The notes under the pieces are model-generated. The model saw nothing but the letters and a program-made list of their open reading frames with translations. It was not told where the DNA came from and did no database searches. A stretch of DNA of 64,000 nucleotides from Streptomyces sp. 11x1 (GTDB lineage: Bacteria > Actinomycetota > Actinomycetes > Streptomycetales > Streptomycetaceae), in contig NZ_CP122458.1 of the NCBI RefSeq assembly GCF_032598905.1, forward strand, positions 248,001 through 312,000, read 5' to 3'. The position numbers and the translations under genes are program-made. Below are positions 8,991-17,024 of this stretch, one piece after another. Each line of letters starts with the position of its first letter. Within the stretch, counting starts at the first letter, position 1.

Positions 8991-9281
8991 GCTTCCCCCT
9001 CCCCGGCCGCGCCCGGCCGAATCCGGTGCGGGCCCCGCCCCGTCGGGGGCCCGGGAGCCGCCCTGTGGGCGTATCGCTCCGCCGGCCAGCGTGCCGGAGC
9101 GCACTGCCGCACCGCTGACACCGCGCTGACACCGCTCAAGGCCCGCCGGAGCGCCCCCCGCGTCCGGCACGAGCGGCAGGCCGCAGCGCCGGAAGTGCCG
9201 TGCCGTGTGCCCGGCCCCGCGGCGCCCAGGTGTCGCGCCCGGGGGGGCCGGCGCCGCCTGGGGGGGGTGGTGGAGGGGGTG

Positions 9282-10100
9282 TCAGCGCTCCTCGGGGGTC
9301 GGGGGCTGCATGGCGGAGAGGAAGCCGCGGTCGAGCATGGTGTGCACGGAGGTGTCGTCGGCGGTGTTCAGGCCCGCGTCGTGACAGGCCACGCTCAGCA
9401 GATAGCGGTCCATCACCGGATGGGTGGCGAAGTCCCACTCGCCGCGGCTGGCCGCGCTTCCGTCGGGAGCGCGCAGCCTGCCGCCCGGGCTGAAGCCGAA
9501 CTCGTTGAAGCCCAGGCGCAGTCCCTGGCCGAGCGCCTTGCTGTAGGCCTCCTTGAGGGTCCACAGCCGCAGGATGTGGGCGGTGCGCCCGTCCTCGGGC
9601 ATCGCGGCCACCTCGCGTGCCTCGGCGGGGGTGAGGATCTGGCTGTGGAGCAGGTCCAGCCGCACCGGGCGGTCGGCGGGCTCGACGTCCACGCCGATCC
9701 GGCCGGTGCGGCTGAGGCCGACCGCCATCAGGTCCCCGGTGTGACTGAGGCTCAGTTCGATCTGGTCGAAGCCGCGCAGGTAGGGCCGCCCGCCGAGACG
9801 GTAGGCGATCTCCAGGTACTGCGGCGGGGTGGCCAGCGCCGCGGCGGCCGTGTACTTGATCAGCAGCCGTGCGGCGGCGAACCGGTAGCGCACGGCGGCG
9901 TCGGGCGTACGCCGGTAGCGGTGCCAGTCACGGCCGAGCAGTTCCCGCAGCCGGGGGGTGGTCAGGACACTGGGCAGCCACTCGCTCCATGTGGTGTACA
10001 CCAGTGCGTTGCCCAGCCGCGCGAGGTTCTCCTGCACCCCGCGCCAGGGTCCCGCCGGCCGCGGCACATGGAGGGGCACCGCACATCTCACCCGGTTCAT
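9282..10100 (-). CDS. Sfp-type 4'-phosphopantetheinyl transferase
   Basis: 272 residues. It would transfer phosphopantetheine from CoA to the serine of the cluster ACP. Core motifs are present in order: RPYLRGFDQIELSLSHTGD near residue 105, GRIGVDVE near 133 with the Mg-binding acidic residues, and LWTLKEAYSKALGQGL near 180 (the WxxKEA signature). The N-terminal 60 residues are Sfp-like filler. It lies 198 bp downstream of the acyl-CoA-dehydrogenase gene and 291 bp upstream of the condensation gene. A dedicated PPTase inside a type II PKS cluster is consistent with the pathway's unusual carrier requirements. Confidence 0.92.
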   Translation of the reverse strand: MNRVRCAVPLHVPRPAGPWRGVQENLARLGNALVYTTWSEWLPSVLTTPRLRELLGRDWHRYRRTPDAAVRYRFAAARLLIKYTAAAALATPPQYLEIAYRLGGRPYLRGFDQIELSLSHTGDLMAVGLSRTGRIGVDVEPADRPVRLDLLHSQILTPAEAREVAAMPEDGRTAHILRLWTLKEAYSKALGQGLRLGFNEFGFSPGGRLRAPDGSAASRGEWDFATHPVMDRYLLSVACHDAGLNTADDTSVHTMLDRGFLSAMQPPTPEER

Positions 10101-10298
10101 CGTCGTCTCCCTGCGTGTCGTGATTCTCCCGGCCCGCCCGCGCGGAACAGGGAGGCGGCCAGGGGGCGGTGGTGGGCGGCGTCCGCCCCGGGCGGGCCGG
10201 CGCAGCGGGTGGGCGGAGGGGGCGGTTCGCCGTGTCCCGGCGCCGGCGTCATGGGTGGGCCGGGAGGCGCTGGGCAGGGGCGGTGCCGTCCGGGCGGC

Positions 10299-12137
10299 TC
10301 AGCCGGCCAGCTGGGTCGCGTACAGGTCCAGGCTGTGTCCGTCGCGGCAGCGCTGCAGCAGTTCGGCCAGGACGGTGTGTTCGGCCTGGGCCGGTACGTC
10401 GGGGACGTCGGCGCCGAGTCTGCGGCCGATGCGTCCCAGGGCGAGCACCGCCCAGGCGGGGTCGGCCAGGAAGGCGTCGCCTGCGTCCTGGTGCTCGAAG
10501 ACACCGAGGCAGGCCGCCGCGGCCAGGACGAGGGCGTAGCGGTCGGCCAGGGCGCAGGCCTGCGGGTCGAAGGCGGTGCCGCCGGCGGCCGGCAGGGCCG
10601 CGCACCGTGCGCGCAGCACCTTCAGCTCCTGGACGAAGGCCCGCGCCAGGGCGGACAGGACCCGCTCCAGCGGGCCGCCGCCGGCCCGGGCGGAGAGCCG
10701 TTCGGCGGCGCCGATCAGGGACGCGGTGAGCAGGTCGTCGGTGCCGGAGTGCGCGAGCCGGCGGTGGTCGAGGACGGGCAGCGGCGCGCCGGGGGTGAAC
10801 AGGGCGGCAGGCGGCTCGGCGGAGCGGAACCACGTCGTACGGGCCAGCGTGGGCAGCTGGGGCACGAGCACCGCCTGGCACACGGCTGTTCCCGCGTGCC
10901 CGAGTCCGGCCACCGGCAGGTCGCGCGCGAGTTTCTGGAAGCCGCCGTAGAGCGGGCCGCGGTCGTAGCCGCGGGCGCCGAGCACGGCGGCGAGCTCCTC
11001 CAGGTTCTCGCGCAGCAGGTCCGGCATCGTGTACTTGACGGCTGCGGCGAGCAGATAGGCGTCCTCGGGCAGCAGGCTGAGCGCGCGCAGTCCGGTGACG
11101 GCCATCGCGTCGCAGGCCAGCAGGTCGGCGAAGACCCCGGCGAGCGCGCGTTGCCGGCGGCGCGAGGGCCGGCCCTCGGGGCGGTCGGCGGTGGCCGCGC
11201 GCACGGCCTGGCGCAGGACGCTGTCCACGCCGGCCAGGACGGTGCCGGGGATGAGGCAGTGGCTGATCTGGAAGCTGCGCAGCGCCAGCGACACCCCGTC
11301 GCCGACCTCGCCGACCACGGCCGTGGCGGGCACGGGTACGTCGAGGAGCTGCAGTCCGCAAAAACGCGCTCCGCGCATGCCGGGCGTGTGGATGCGCTCC
11401 AGCCGCCGTATCTGTCCGCCGGCGGGCGGTTGGGGTCCCAGCAGCAGTACCGAGTGGCTGTCGGGGCCGTCCTGGGCGCGGGTGCGGGCGTAGGCGACGA
11501 AGGTGTCGGTGCGGTCGGCGTTGATGACGGCGTCCTTGCGGCCGTTGAGGAGGAACCCGCCGCCGGGGGCGTCCACGGCGCGCAGTTCGTGCCGGAGGAT
11601 GGCGTTGGCGTGCGCCACCTCGCGGTGCACGATCGAGATTCGTCCGCCGCCGCTGAGCACCCCGGCCAGGGTGCGGCGCTGGGCGTCGTCGCCGGCGGTC
11701 CACACGGCCGAGGCCGCGAACAGCGAGGTGATGCCGAAGCCGTAGCCGAGCGCCAGGTCACGGCGGAACACCGGGCGCAGGATGCGTGCCAGCCGTTCCA
11801 GGTCCCGAAGGTGCCCGCCGAGGTCGGCGGGGACGAACTCGGCGGCCAGGCCCGCCTCGGCGAGCAGTGTCTCGGTGGCCTCGGGCACCTCGCGGGCGTC
11901 GTCGGCGCGCAGCAGCGCCAGGTGGCCGTGGGGGTTGGCGGGGTCGAAGGGGTCCGCGAGCGCGGCCTCCAGGCGGGCGGCCCGCTCGGGTTCCCCGCCG
12001 CGGAACCCGGCCGGGTGTCCGGCGACCGGGTGTCCGGCGACCGGGTGTCCGGCGACCGGGTGTCCGGCGACCGGGTGTCCGGCGACCGGGTGTCCGGCGA
12101 CCGGGTGTCGGGGGGCCGGGTGTCGGGGGGTGGTCAC
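10299..12137 (-). CDS. Acyl-CoA dehydrogenase/oxidase-like flavoprotein with repetitive N-terminus
   Basis: 612 residues from the GTG at 12137, which overlaps the aromatase stop as GTGA. The ACAD fold is seen from residue about 70: FRRDLALGYGFGITSLFAAS, ISIVHREVAHANAI, FLLNGRKDAVINADRTDTFVAYARTR, RGARFCGLQLLDVPVPATAVVGE and the helical C-terminal domain. The canonical catalytic glutamate was not confirmed. The first 45 residues are a tandem GHPVA repeat encoded by a 15-bp DNA repeat (12011-12130). It may oxidise or dehydrogenate an ACP/CoA-bound acyl chain; it is distantly similar in plan to the acyl-CoA oxidase-like protein at 29919-31835. Confidence 0.82.
   Translation of the reverse strand: MTTPRHPAPRHPVAGHPVAGHPVAGHPVAGHPVAGHPVAGHPAGFRGGEPERAARLEAALADPFDPANPHGHLALLRADDAREVPEATETLLAEAGLAAEFVPADLGGHLRDLERLARILRPVFRRDLALGYGFGITSLFAASAVWTAGDDAQRRTLAGVLSGGGRISIVHREVAHANAILRHELRAVDAPGGGFLLNGRKDAVINADRTDTFVAYARTRAQDGPDSHSVLLLGPQPPAGGQIRRLERIHTPGMRGARFCGLQLLDVPVPATAVVGEVGDGVSLALRSFQISHCLIPGTVLAGVDSVLRQAVRAATADRPEGRPSRRRQRALAGVFADLLACDAMAVTGLRALSLLPEDAYLLAAAVKYTMPDLLRENLEELAAVLGARGYDRGPLYGGFQKLARDLPVAGLGHAGTAVCQAVLVPQLPTLARTTWFRSAEPPAALFTPGAPLPVLDHRRLAHSGTDDLLTASLIGAAERLSARAGGGPLERVLSALARAFVQELKVLRARCAALPAAGGTAFDPQACALADRYALVLAAAACLGVFEHQDAGDAFLADPAWAVLALGRIGRRLGADVPDVPAQAEHTVLAELLQRCRDGHSLDLYATQLAG
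12011..12130. repeat. 15-bp in-frame tandem repeat, 8 units
   Basis: Six perfect copies of CCGGGTGTCCGGCGA (12011-12100) followed by two variants ending TCGGGGGG (12101-12130). On the minus strand the array encodes repeated GHPVA pentapeptides, then RHPAP-like units, at the extreme N-terminus of the flavoprotein. Because the unit is a multiple of 3, copy number can change without frameshift. Confidence 0.97.
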
Positions 12138-13087
12138 AGGACACGCACCGCGCTGAGGGCGTACTGCGTGGCGTACTGCAGCACCAGCATCCCCGCCTGT
12201 CCGATCCGCTCGCGCACGTGCCGGGCGGCCCGTGCCGTGTCGGTGCCGGGGCCCAGGACGGACGGGACGCTGCGCTCGTCGAGGAGGATGTTGTGCCGGG
12301 CGGTGAGGTGGACGCCGCTCTCGTCGGGTTCGAGGAGCCATTCGCCGGTGTGCGCGGTCAGCAGGGGTGAGGTGCGGGTCTGCTTGTAGACGATCCGGCC
12401 GGCGCCGGGAAAGCAGATCCGCACCGACTCCGTCTCGTGCGCGGTGCCGTCGACGGTGAGGCTGCCCATCGACATCACCTGCACGCCGGGGGCCTTCTCG
12501 GACACCTCCAGGGTGCGTACGTGCGGCAGTCCGGCGGGCCAGGACTGGGCCCGGTAGAGGAAGTCGAAGATCAGCTCGGCGGGCGCCCTGACGTGCACGG
12601 TGTCCTCGAAGGACAGGGTGAGGCCGTCCAGGTGCCGCCAGCGCTCGGCCATGAAGGCCAGCCGGTCGAGCTGGGCGCGGCTGTTGGCGGCGGTGACCTC
12701 GCGCACCCAGGACACGTCGGCGGGCGCGTCGTCGGCGACGGTGAAGCTGTGCTCCAGGGTCACCCGGCAGCCGTCGCCGAGCGGTCGGACGGTCCACACG
12801 CCGCTCATGGAGGTGAGGGGGGCCTCGGGCAGGTCCTGGGTGAACTGAACGCGCAGGGCGGAGACGTCCAGGTGCCGGCTGGAGACCCAGGAGCTGACCT
12901 TCTCCCCCGCGACGGCCCACAGGCGCAGCCGCTCCCGGCTGCCGTCGAAGTCCAGTTGCTCCACGTGGACGCACGGAGGGAAGAACAGCGGCCATTGCGT
13001 GGCGTCGGCGATCAGCCCGTACAGCACGCCGGCGGGGGCCGAGGCGGTCACGTCGCTGACGGCACGGTGCACTCGCGGTTCGGGCAT
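12134..13087 (-). CDS. Didomain aromatase/cyclase
   Basis: 317-residue protein with two START/SRPBCC hot-dog-like halves, residues about 1-150 and 160-310. Each half starts with a recognisable helix: VHRAVSDVTASAPAGVLYGLI and FEDTVHVRAPAELIFDFLYR. This didomain layout matches the ActVII/GrisII class that aromatises the first ring after C9 ketoreduction, consistent with the ActIII-type reductase at the left edge. The ATG at 13087 was chosen as the first codon after a GC-rich promoter stretch. It heads the leftward operon to 6802; its stop overlaps the next gene's GTG. Confidence 0.93.
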   Translation of the reverse strand: MPEPRVHRAVSDVTASAPAGVLYGLIADATQWPLFFPPCVHVEQLDFDGSRERLRLWAVAGEKVSSWVSSRHLDVSALRVQFTQDLPEAPLTSMSGVWTVRPLGDGCRVTLEHSFTVADDAPADVSWVREVTAANSRAQLDRLAFMAERWRHLDGLTLSFEDTVHVRAPAELIFDFLYRAQSWPAGLPHVRTLEVSEKAPGVQVMSMGSLTVDGTAHETESVRICFPGAGRIVYKQTRTSPLLTAHTGEWLLEPDESGVHLTARHNILLDERSVPSVLGPGTDTARAARHVRERIGQAGMLVLQYATQYALSAVRVL

Positions 13088-13522
13088 CGTCCACACCCTT
13101 CGTTGTTCGAGGCGGCGTCGCCGCCGCGCCGGCAGGAGGCCCCCGGCTGCGCCTCTCGCCCGTGCGGCGGTCCCGCGCGGCACGGGCGGCATCCGGAGGG
13201 TGGCCCCTTGGTTTCGGCGTTGTCGGCGGCCGTTGCTCCGACCCTGTCCGGAACCGCTCGTGATGCGCACGTGCCCGGCTCGATCCGTGCTGGAGCCCGG
13301 CCGGTAGGGCGCAGGCCGCGGGCTGCGCCGTACCGGCGTGTGGGCCGCAGCACCCCGGCGCGCCACCAGGCAGGTGGCGCCGGCGCGTGCCGGCCTGCCG
13401 CGCCCGGGGGGCGGCGCGCCGGGGCGCCGCGTGCGGGCGCCGCTCCAGCGGGAGGCGGCGCCCGCTCGAGGGCCGCGGCGGACGGTGGCCACCCGGAGAA
13501 CGACGACCGAGGAGGCCCCGCG
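13088..13522. other. Gene-free divergent spacer
   Basis: 435 bp between the aromatase/cyclase gene (leftward) and the DUF6059-like gene (rightward). It must hold the promoter of the operon 13087-6802. I see no ORF with credible codon use and no strong palindrome; very GC-rich runs dominate 13370-13470. Confidence 0.6.
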
Positions 13523-13768
13523 GTGAAGCTGCTGCGCCCCTGCCTGCGTCTTGTGCGGAGCCTGTGGGACGCTCTGGTGGTCTACGGACTGCTGTCGGTG
13601 TGCGGTCAGACGTCGGCGTACGAGGCCGCGGCCCGCCGGGCGCCGCTGCGGGGCCTGCCTCCCGGCCATCCCGAGCGCCTGCGCGCCGATGTGCCCCTGT
13701 CTGCCCTGGAGCGCCGCCTGGCCCGCGAGCTGTCCGATGCCGGGCCCGGTCACCGGGGGCCCGCCTAG
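13523..13768 (+). CDS. Small DUF6059-like protein
   Basis: 81 residues from a GTG preceded by GGAGG at 13511-13515. The C-terminal segment HPERLRADVPLSALERRLAREL matches, from memory, a family of short Streptomyces proteins usually annotated DUF6059 and often found beside SARP or antibiotic regulators. The N-terminal half (LLRPCLRLVRSLWDALVVYGLL) is an amphipathic to hydrophobic helix. No function is established. Its stop lies at the edge of the long palindromic element 13764-13985, which may act as its terminator. Confidence 0.65.
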   Translation: MKLLRPCLRLVRSLWDALVVYGLLSVCGQTSAYEAAARRAPLRGLPPGHPERLRADVPLSALERRLARELSDAGPGHRGPA

Positions 13769-13985
13769 CCAGGCCCTGGCGTCACATTCCCGTCGTCGCC
13801 CGAAGGGCGGCCTGGCGGCGTCGTGGGGGTACCTCCCGGTCGAGCGCAGCCGAGACCGGGGGAGCGTGCTCTCGACGTGCCGGGCACTGACCCGCGTACC
13901 GGACGTACTCGGGTCAGTGCCCGGTGCGTCGAGAGCACGTGCAGGGCGTCGCGGGGCAGGCGGGAATGTGACGCCAGGACCTAGG
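13764..13985. repeat. Long nested palindrome (MITE-like or terminator)
   Basis: The outer arms are an 18-bp perfect inverted repeat, CCTGGCGTCACATTCCCG at 13775-13792 and its complement at 13961-13978. An inner 30-bp arm (13865-13894) pairs with 13910-13939 at 28 of 30 positions around a 15-bp loop. Between them lies the GGGGGTACCTCCC-type motif seen in many Streptomyces intergenic palindromes. Total span is about 220 bp with no ORF. Confidence 0.85.
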
Positions 13986-14010
13986 GCTGCCGCGGGCCCT
14001 GCCGTGCGGT

Positions 14011-14110
14011 GCGCGGTGCCGTGGTGCGCGGTGCCGTGGTGCGCGGTGCCGTGGTGCGCGGTGCCGTGGTGCGCGGTGCCGTGGTGCGGGGTGCCGTGGT
14101 GCGGGGTGTG
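14011..14110. repeat. 15-bp tandem repeat, 6.7 units
   Basis: GCGCGGTGCCGTGGT is repeated head to tail from 14011, the last copies changing to GCGGGGTGCCGTGGT. It is non-coding as far as can be judged: no frame across it belongs to a recognisable gene. The unit length equals that of the array at 12011-12130 but the sequence differs. Confidence 0.95.
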
Positions 14111-14167
14111 GGAGCACCCGCGCCGGCCGGGGCCCTCGGCGGCACGTGAACCGGGCGCGCGGGCCCA

Positions 14168-14442
14168 GACGATCGGCCGGGAGCTCGCCTGGCCGCCTCG
14201 GTCCTGGAGAAGCTGCTCGGCGGGCGGACACCGCTGCTCCCGATCTACCGGGCCATGCTCGTCGACGCCGGACACAACCGGCGGGCCGCGCGCGACCGCA
14301 ACGAGTCCCGGGGCGGCTGACGGCGCAGGATGTCACCGGGCATGTCTTCGACGCCGGCCACGACCTGGCGGAGGACGTGCCGCAGGAGATGGCCGCCGCC
14401 GTTCTTGCGTTCCTGGCCGCGCATCTGCGACCGGCGACGTGA
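14168..14442 (+). pseudogene. C-terminal remnant of an alpha/beta (epoxide-type) hydrolase
   Basis: Two adjacent frames read like the end of an epoxide-hydrolase-type alpha/beta hydrolase. 14213-14310 gives LLPIYRAMLVDAGHNRRAAR, resembling the cap-domain YRAMP..AEHNR pattern. 14314-14442 in another frame gives RLTAQDVTGHVFDAGHDLAE and then VPQEMAAAVLAFLAAHL, resembling the catalytic-histidine GH.LAEE.PE region. The tract between them, expected to hold the PVLALGG strand, is missing, and a stop separates the frames. No start codon or nucleophile elbow remains. Confidence 0.5.
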
Positions 14443-14469
14443 GCGAAGCGTGCCCGGCTCATCGGCAGG

Positions 14470-15744
14470 TCAGGCGTGGGGCGCTTTGAGGACGGCTGCG
14501 GCGTTGAAGCCGCCGCGGCCGCGGGCGAGGACCAGGGCGGTGCGCAGGCCGGGCCGGGGGCGGGGGTGGTCGACGACGAGGTCGAGGGGGCAGTCGGGGG
14601 CGAGGGGGCCGGTGCCGGTGGTGGGCGGGATGACCTGGTCGCGCAGGGCGAGCAGGGCGGCTGCCAGGTCCAGGGAGGAGCCTCCGGCGGCCAGGCGGCC
14701 GGTCATCGTCTTGGGCACGGTGACGGGTACCCCGTGGGGCCCGAACAGTGCGCACAGCACGGCGCTCTCGGCGAGGTCGCCGGCCCGTTCGCCCGCGCCG
14801 TCGGCGAAGACCACGTCGATGTCCGCCGGCGTGAGCCTTGCGTCGGTGAGGGCGAGTTGGGCGGCTTCGCGCAGCCGGGGTGTGTCGGGGCCGTCGAAGG
14901 TGGCGGCGCAGCCGGCGACGATGCCGTAGCCGGTGGCGCCGCGGGCGGCGGCGGCTTCGGCGTCCTCCAGGACGAGCAGGGCTCCGCCCTCCCCCACCAG
15001 GTGGCCGTCGGCGGCGGCGTTGAAGGGCCGGTAGGCGCGCAGCGGGTCGGCGGTGCGGCTCATGCGGCCGTCGGCCAGGTGGGCTGCCCAGCCCCACGGG
15101 CACAGGGTGGAGTCGACGCCGCCGGTGACCATCAGCTGGGCGCCGTCGCGGATGCGGCGCCGGGCGCGGGCGAGGGCGTCGATGCCGCCGGCCTGTTCGC
15201 TGATGATGGTGGAGCCGGTGCCGCGCAGCTGGTGGCGGATGGCGATCTGTCCGGGGCCGGCGCCGTGGAAGAAGCCGGAGGCCTGGTAGACGCTGACGCT
15301 GCGGGCGCCTGTGTCCCACAGGGCGGCCAGCCCGCGCTGGCCGAACTCGGTGCCGCCCGCGGAGCTGGCGGTGATCACGCCGGCCGTGTGGCCGGGCAGG
15401 CTCTCGGGGTCGGCGCCGCAGTCCTGGAGGGCTTCTTGGGCCGCGCAGAGCATCAGGCGGGTGGCGCGGTCGGTCTCGGGCAGCAGTCTGCTGGGGACGT
15501 GGTCGGTGTCGGCGAAGTCGCGGATCTCGCCGGCCAGGCGTACCGGGTAGCGGGTGGCGTCGAAGCGGGTCAGCGCTTTGATGCCGCTGCGGCCGGCCAG
15601 CAGGGCCTGCCACCAGGCGTTGGTGCCCAGTCCGTTGGGGGCGGTGACGCCGATGCCGGTGACCAGGACGCCGGCGGCGGGGTCCGGGCCGGGCCGGGTG
15701 GGGGCTGCGGCCGGGCCGGCCGGGGGGGGCTGGCGCATCGTCAC
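14470..15744 (-). CDS. Chain-length factor (KSbeta) of minimal PKS 2
   Basis: 424 residues from the GTG at 15744, which overlaps the KSalpha stop as GTGA; the ATG at 15738 two codons later is an alternative. A Pro/Ala-rich N-terminal extension of about 22 residues precedes VLVTGIGVTAPNGLG. The active-site cysteine is replaced by the usual CLF glutamine in SEQAGGID (about residue 184). [20 protein letters not shown] marks the C-terminal half. It is clearly divergent from the first CLF, suggesting a different chain length. It ends the TE-KS-CLF operon. Confidence 0.94.
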   Translation of the reverse strand: MTMRQPPPAGPAAAPTRPGPDPAAGVLVTGIGVTAPNGLGTNAWWQALLAGRSGIKALTRFDATRYPVRLAGEIRDFADTDHVPSRLLPETDRATRLMLCAAQEALQDCGADPESLPGHTAGVITASSAGGTEFGQRGLAALWDTGARSVSVYQASGFFHGAGPGQIAIRHQLRGTGSTIISEQAGGIDALARARRRIRDGAQLMVTGGVDSTLCPWGWAAHLADGRMSRTADPLRAYRPFNAAADGHLVGEGGALLVLEDAEAAAARGATGYGIVAGCAATFDGPDTPRLREAAQLALTDARLTPADIDVVFADGAGERAGDLAESAVLCALFGPHGVPVTVPKTMTGRLAAGGSSLDLAAALLALRDQVIPPTTGTGPLAPDCPLDLVVDHPRPRPGLRTALVLARGRGGFNAAAVLKAPHA

Positions 15745-17024
15745 ACCGCCTGCTTCAGCTGCGGCTGGGTCAGGACGGTGGCGCTGTGGAAGCCGCCGAA
15801 GCCGCTGGCGACGCTGAGGACCGTGCTGGTGCGCATCTGGCGTGCGATCAGCGGGGTGTAGTCGAGGTCGCAGGTCGGGTCCGGTTGGCGCAGGTTGGCC
15901 GTGGGCGGCACGGTGTCGTGCTGGATGGCCAGCGCGCTGGCCGCCACGTCCAGGGCGCCGGCGGCGCCGAGGGCGTGTCCGATCATCGACTTGATGGAGC
16001 TGATGGGGATGGAGCGGGCGTGGTCGCCCAGGCCGGCTTTGATGGCGTGGGTCTCGTGGCGGTCGTTGGGCCGGGTGCCGGCGCCGTGGGCGTTGACGTA
16101 CTCGACGTCGACCGGGTTGAGGCGGGCCTCGTCCAGGGCGGCCCGGATGGCGGCGGCCATCTCCTGTCCGCCCGGGCGCAGTCCGGTCATGTGGTGGGCG
16201 CTGCTCAGGGCCGCGTACCCGGACAGTTCGGCGTAGGCGCGGGCGCCGCGGCGGCGGGCGTGTTCGAGTTCTTCCAGGACGAGGACGGCGGCGCCCTCGC
16301 CGAGGACGAATCCGTCGCGGGTGCGGTCGAAGGGGCGGCACGCGGTGGTCGGGTCGTCGTTGCGGGGGCTGGTGAGCCGCATACGGTCGAAGCAGGCCAT
16401 GGTGATCGGGGAGATGGGTGCTTCCGCGCCGCCGGCGACGACGATGTCGGCGCTGCCCTCGCGGATCAGGTCGGCGCCGTGCCCGATGGCGTCCAGGCCG
16501 GAGGTGCAGCCGCTGGAGATGAGGCCCACCGGGCCCTGGGCGCCGATGTCGCGGGCGACGACGGCCGCCAGCGAGCTGGGGACGACGTAGTCGTAGAGGA
16601 AGGCGCCGGCCCTGGTGTGGTCCACCGTCCAGGTGCTGCCGAAGTCGCTGAGGATGGCGTACTGGGTGGCCATGGCGGTGGTGCAGCCGATCGCGCTGCC
16701 CAGGCTCACCCCGGTGCGCAGCGCCCGGGTCTCCGCGCGGGTGTCGGTGGCGTCGTCGAGGCCGCTGTCGGCGATCGCCTCGCGTGCGCTGACCAGCGCG
16801 AACTGGGCGACGCGGTCGAGGCGTTCGGTGTCGGCGAGGGTGAAGCCGTGGGCGGCGGGGTCGAAGTCGACCTCGGCGGCGACCTGGGAGCGGTAGCCGG
16901 AGGCGTCGAAGAGGGTGATGCCGCGGGTGGCGGTGCGCCCGGAGGTGAGCAGGGACCAGAAGCCGGCGGCGCCCACCGCGCTGGGGGCGATGACCCCGAT
17001 GCCTGTGATGACGACGCGTTTCAT
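15741..17024 (-). CDS. Ketosynthase alpha (KSalpha) of minimal PKS 2
   Basis: 427-residue condensing enzyme with the complete triad: Cys173 in SSGCTSG, His in NAHGAGT and His in SMIGHALGA. The ATG at 17024 overlaps the thioesterase stop (ATGA), and its own stop overlaps the CLF start. No second ACP, KR or cyclase accompanies this pair. It could make a short primer or side chain or a second polyketide, using the ACP at 428-697 or one outside the window. Identity as KSalpha is secure; the product is inferred only. Confidence 0.95.
   Translation of the reverse strand: MKRVVITGIGVIAPSAVGAAGFWSLLTSGRTATRGITLFDASGYRSQVAAEVDFDPAAHGFTLADTERLDRVAQFALVSAREAIADSGLDDATDTRAETRALRTGVSLGSAIGCTTAMATQYAILSDFGSTWTVDHTRAGAFLYDYVVPSSLAAVVARDIGAQGPVGLISSGCTSGLDAIGHGADLIREGSADIVVAGGAEAPISPITMACFDRMRLTSPRNDDPTTACRPFDRTRDGFVLGEGAAVLVLEELEHARRRGARAYAELSGYAALSSAHHMTGLRPGGQEMAAAIRAALDEARLNPVDVEYVNAHGAGTRPNDRHETHAIKAGLGDHARSIPISSIKSMIGHALGAAGALDVAASALAIQHDTVPPTANLRQPDPTCDLDYTPLIARQMRTSTVLSVASGFGGFHSATVLTQPQLKQAV

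Noticed and set aside
7266..12389. A 1707-codon rightward open frame and many other long frames at 1-25 kb opposite the called genes
   Set aside because: They are antisense to genes with clear protein families. Their products are Gly/Ala/Val/Arg-rich low-complexity sequence, as expected when GC-rich third positions suppress stop codons.
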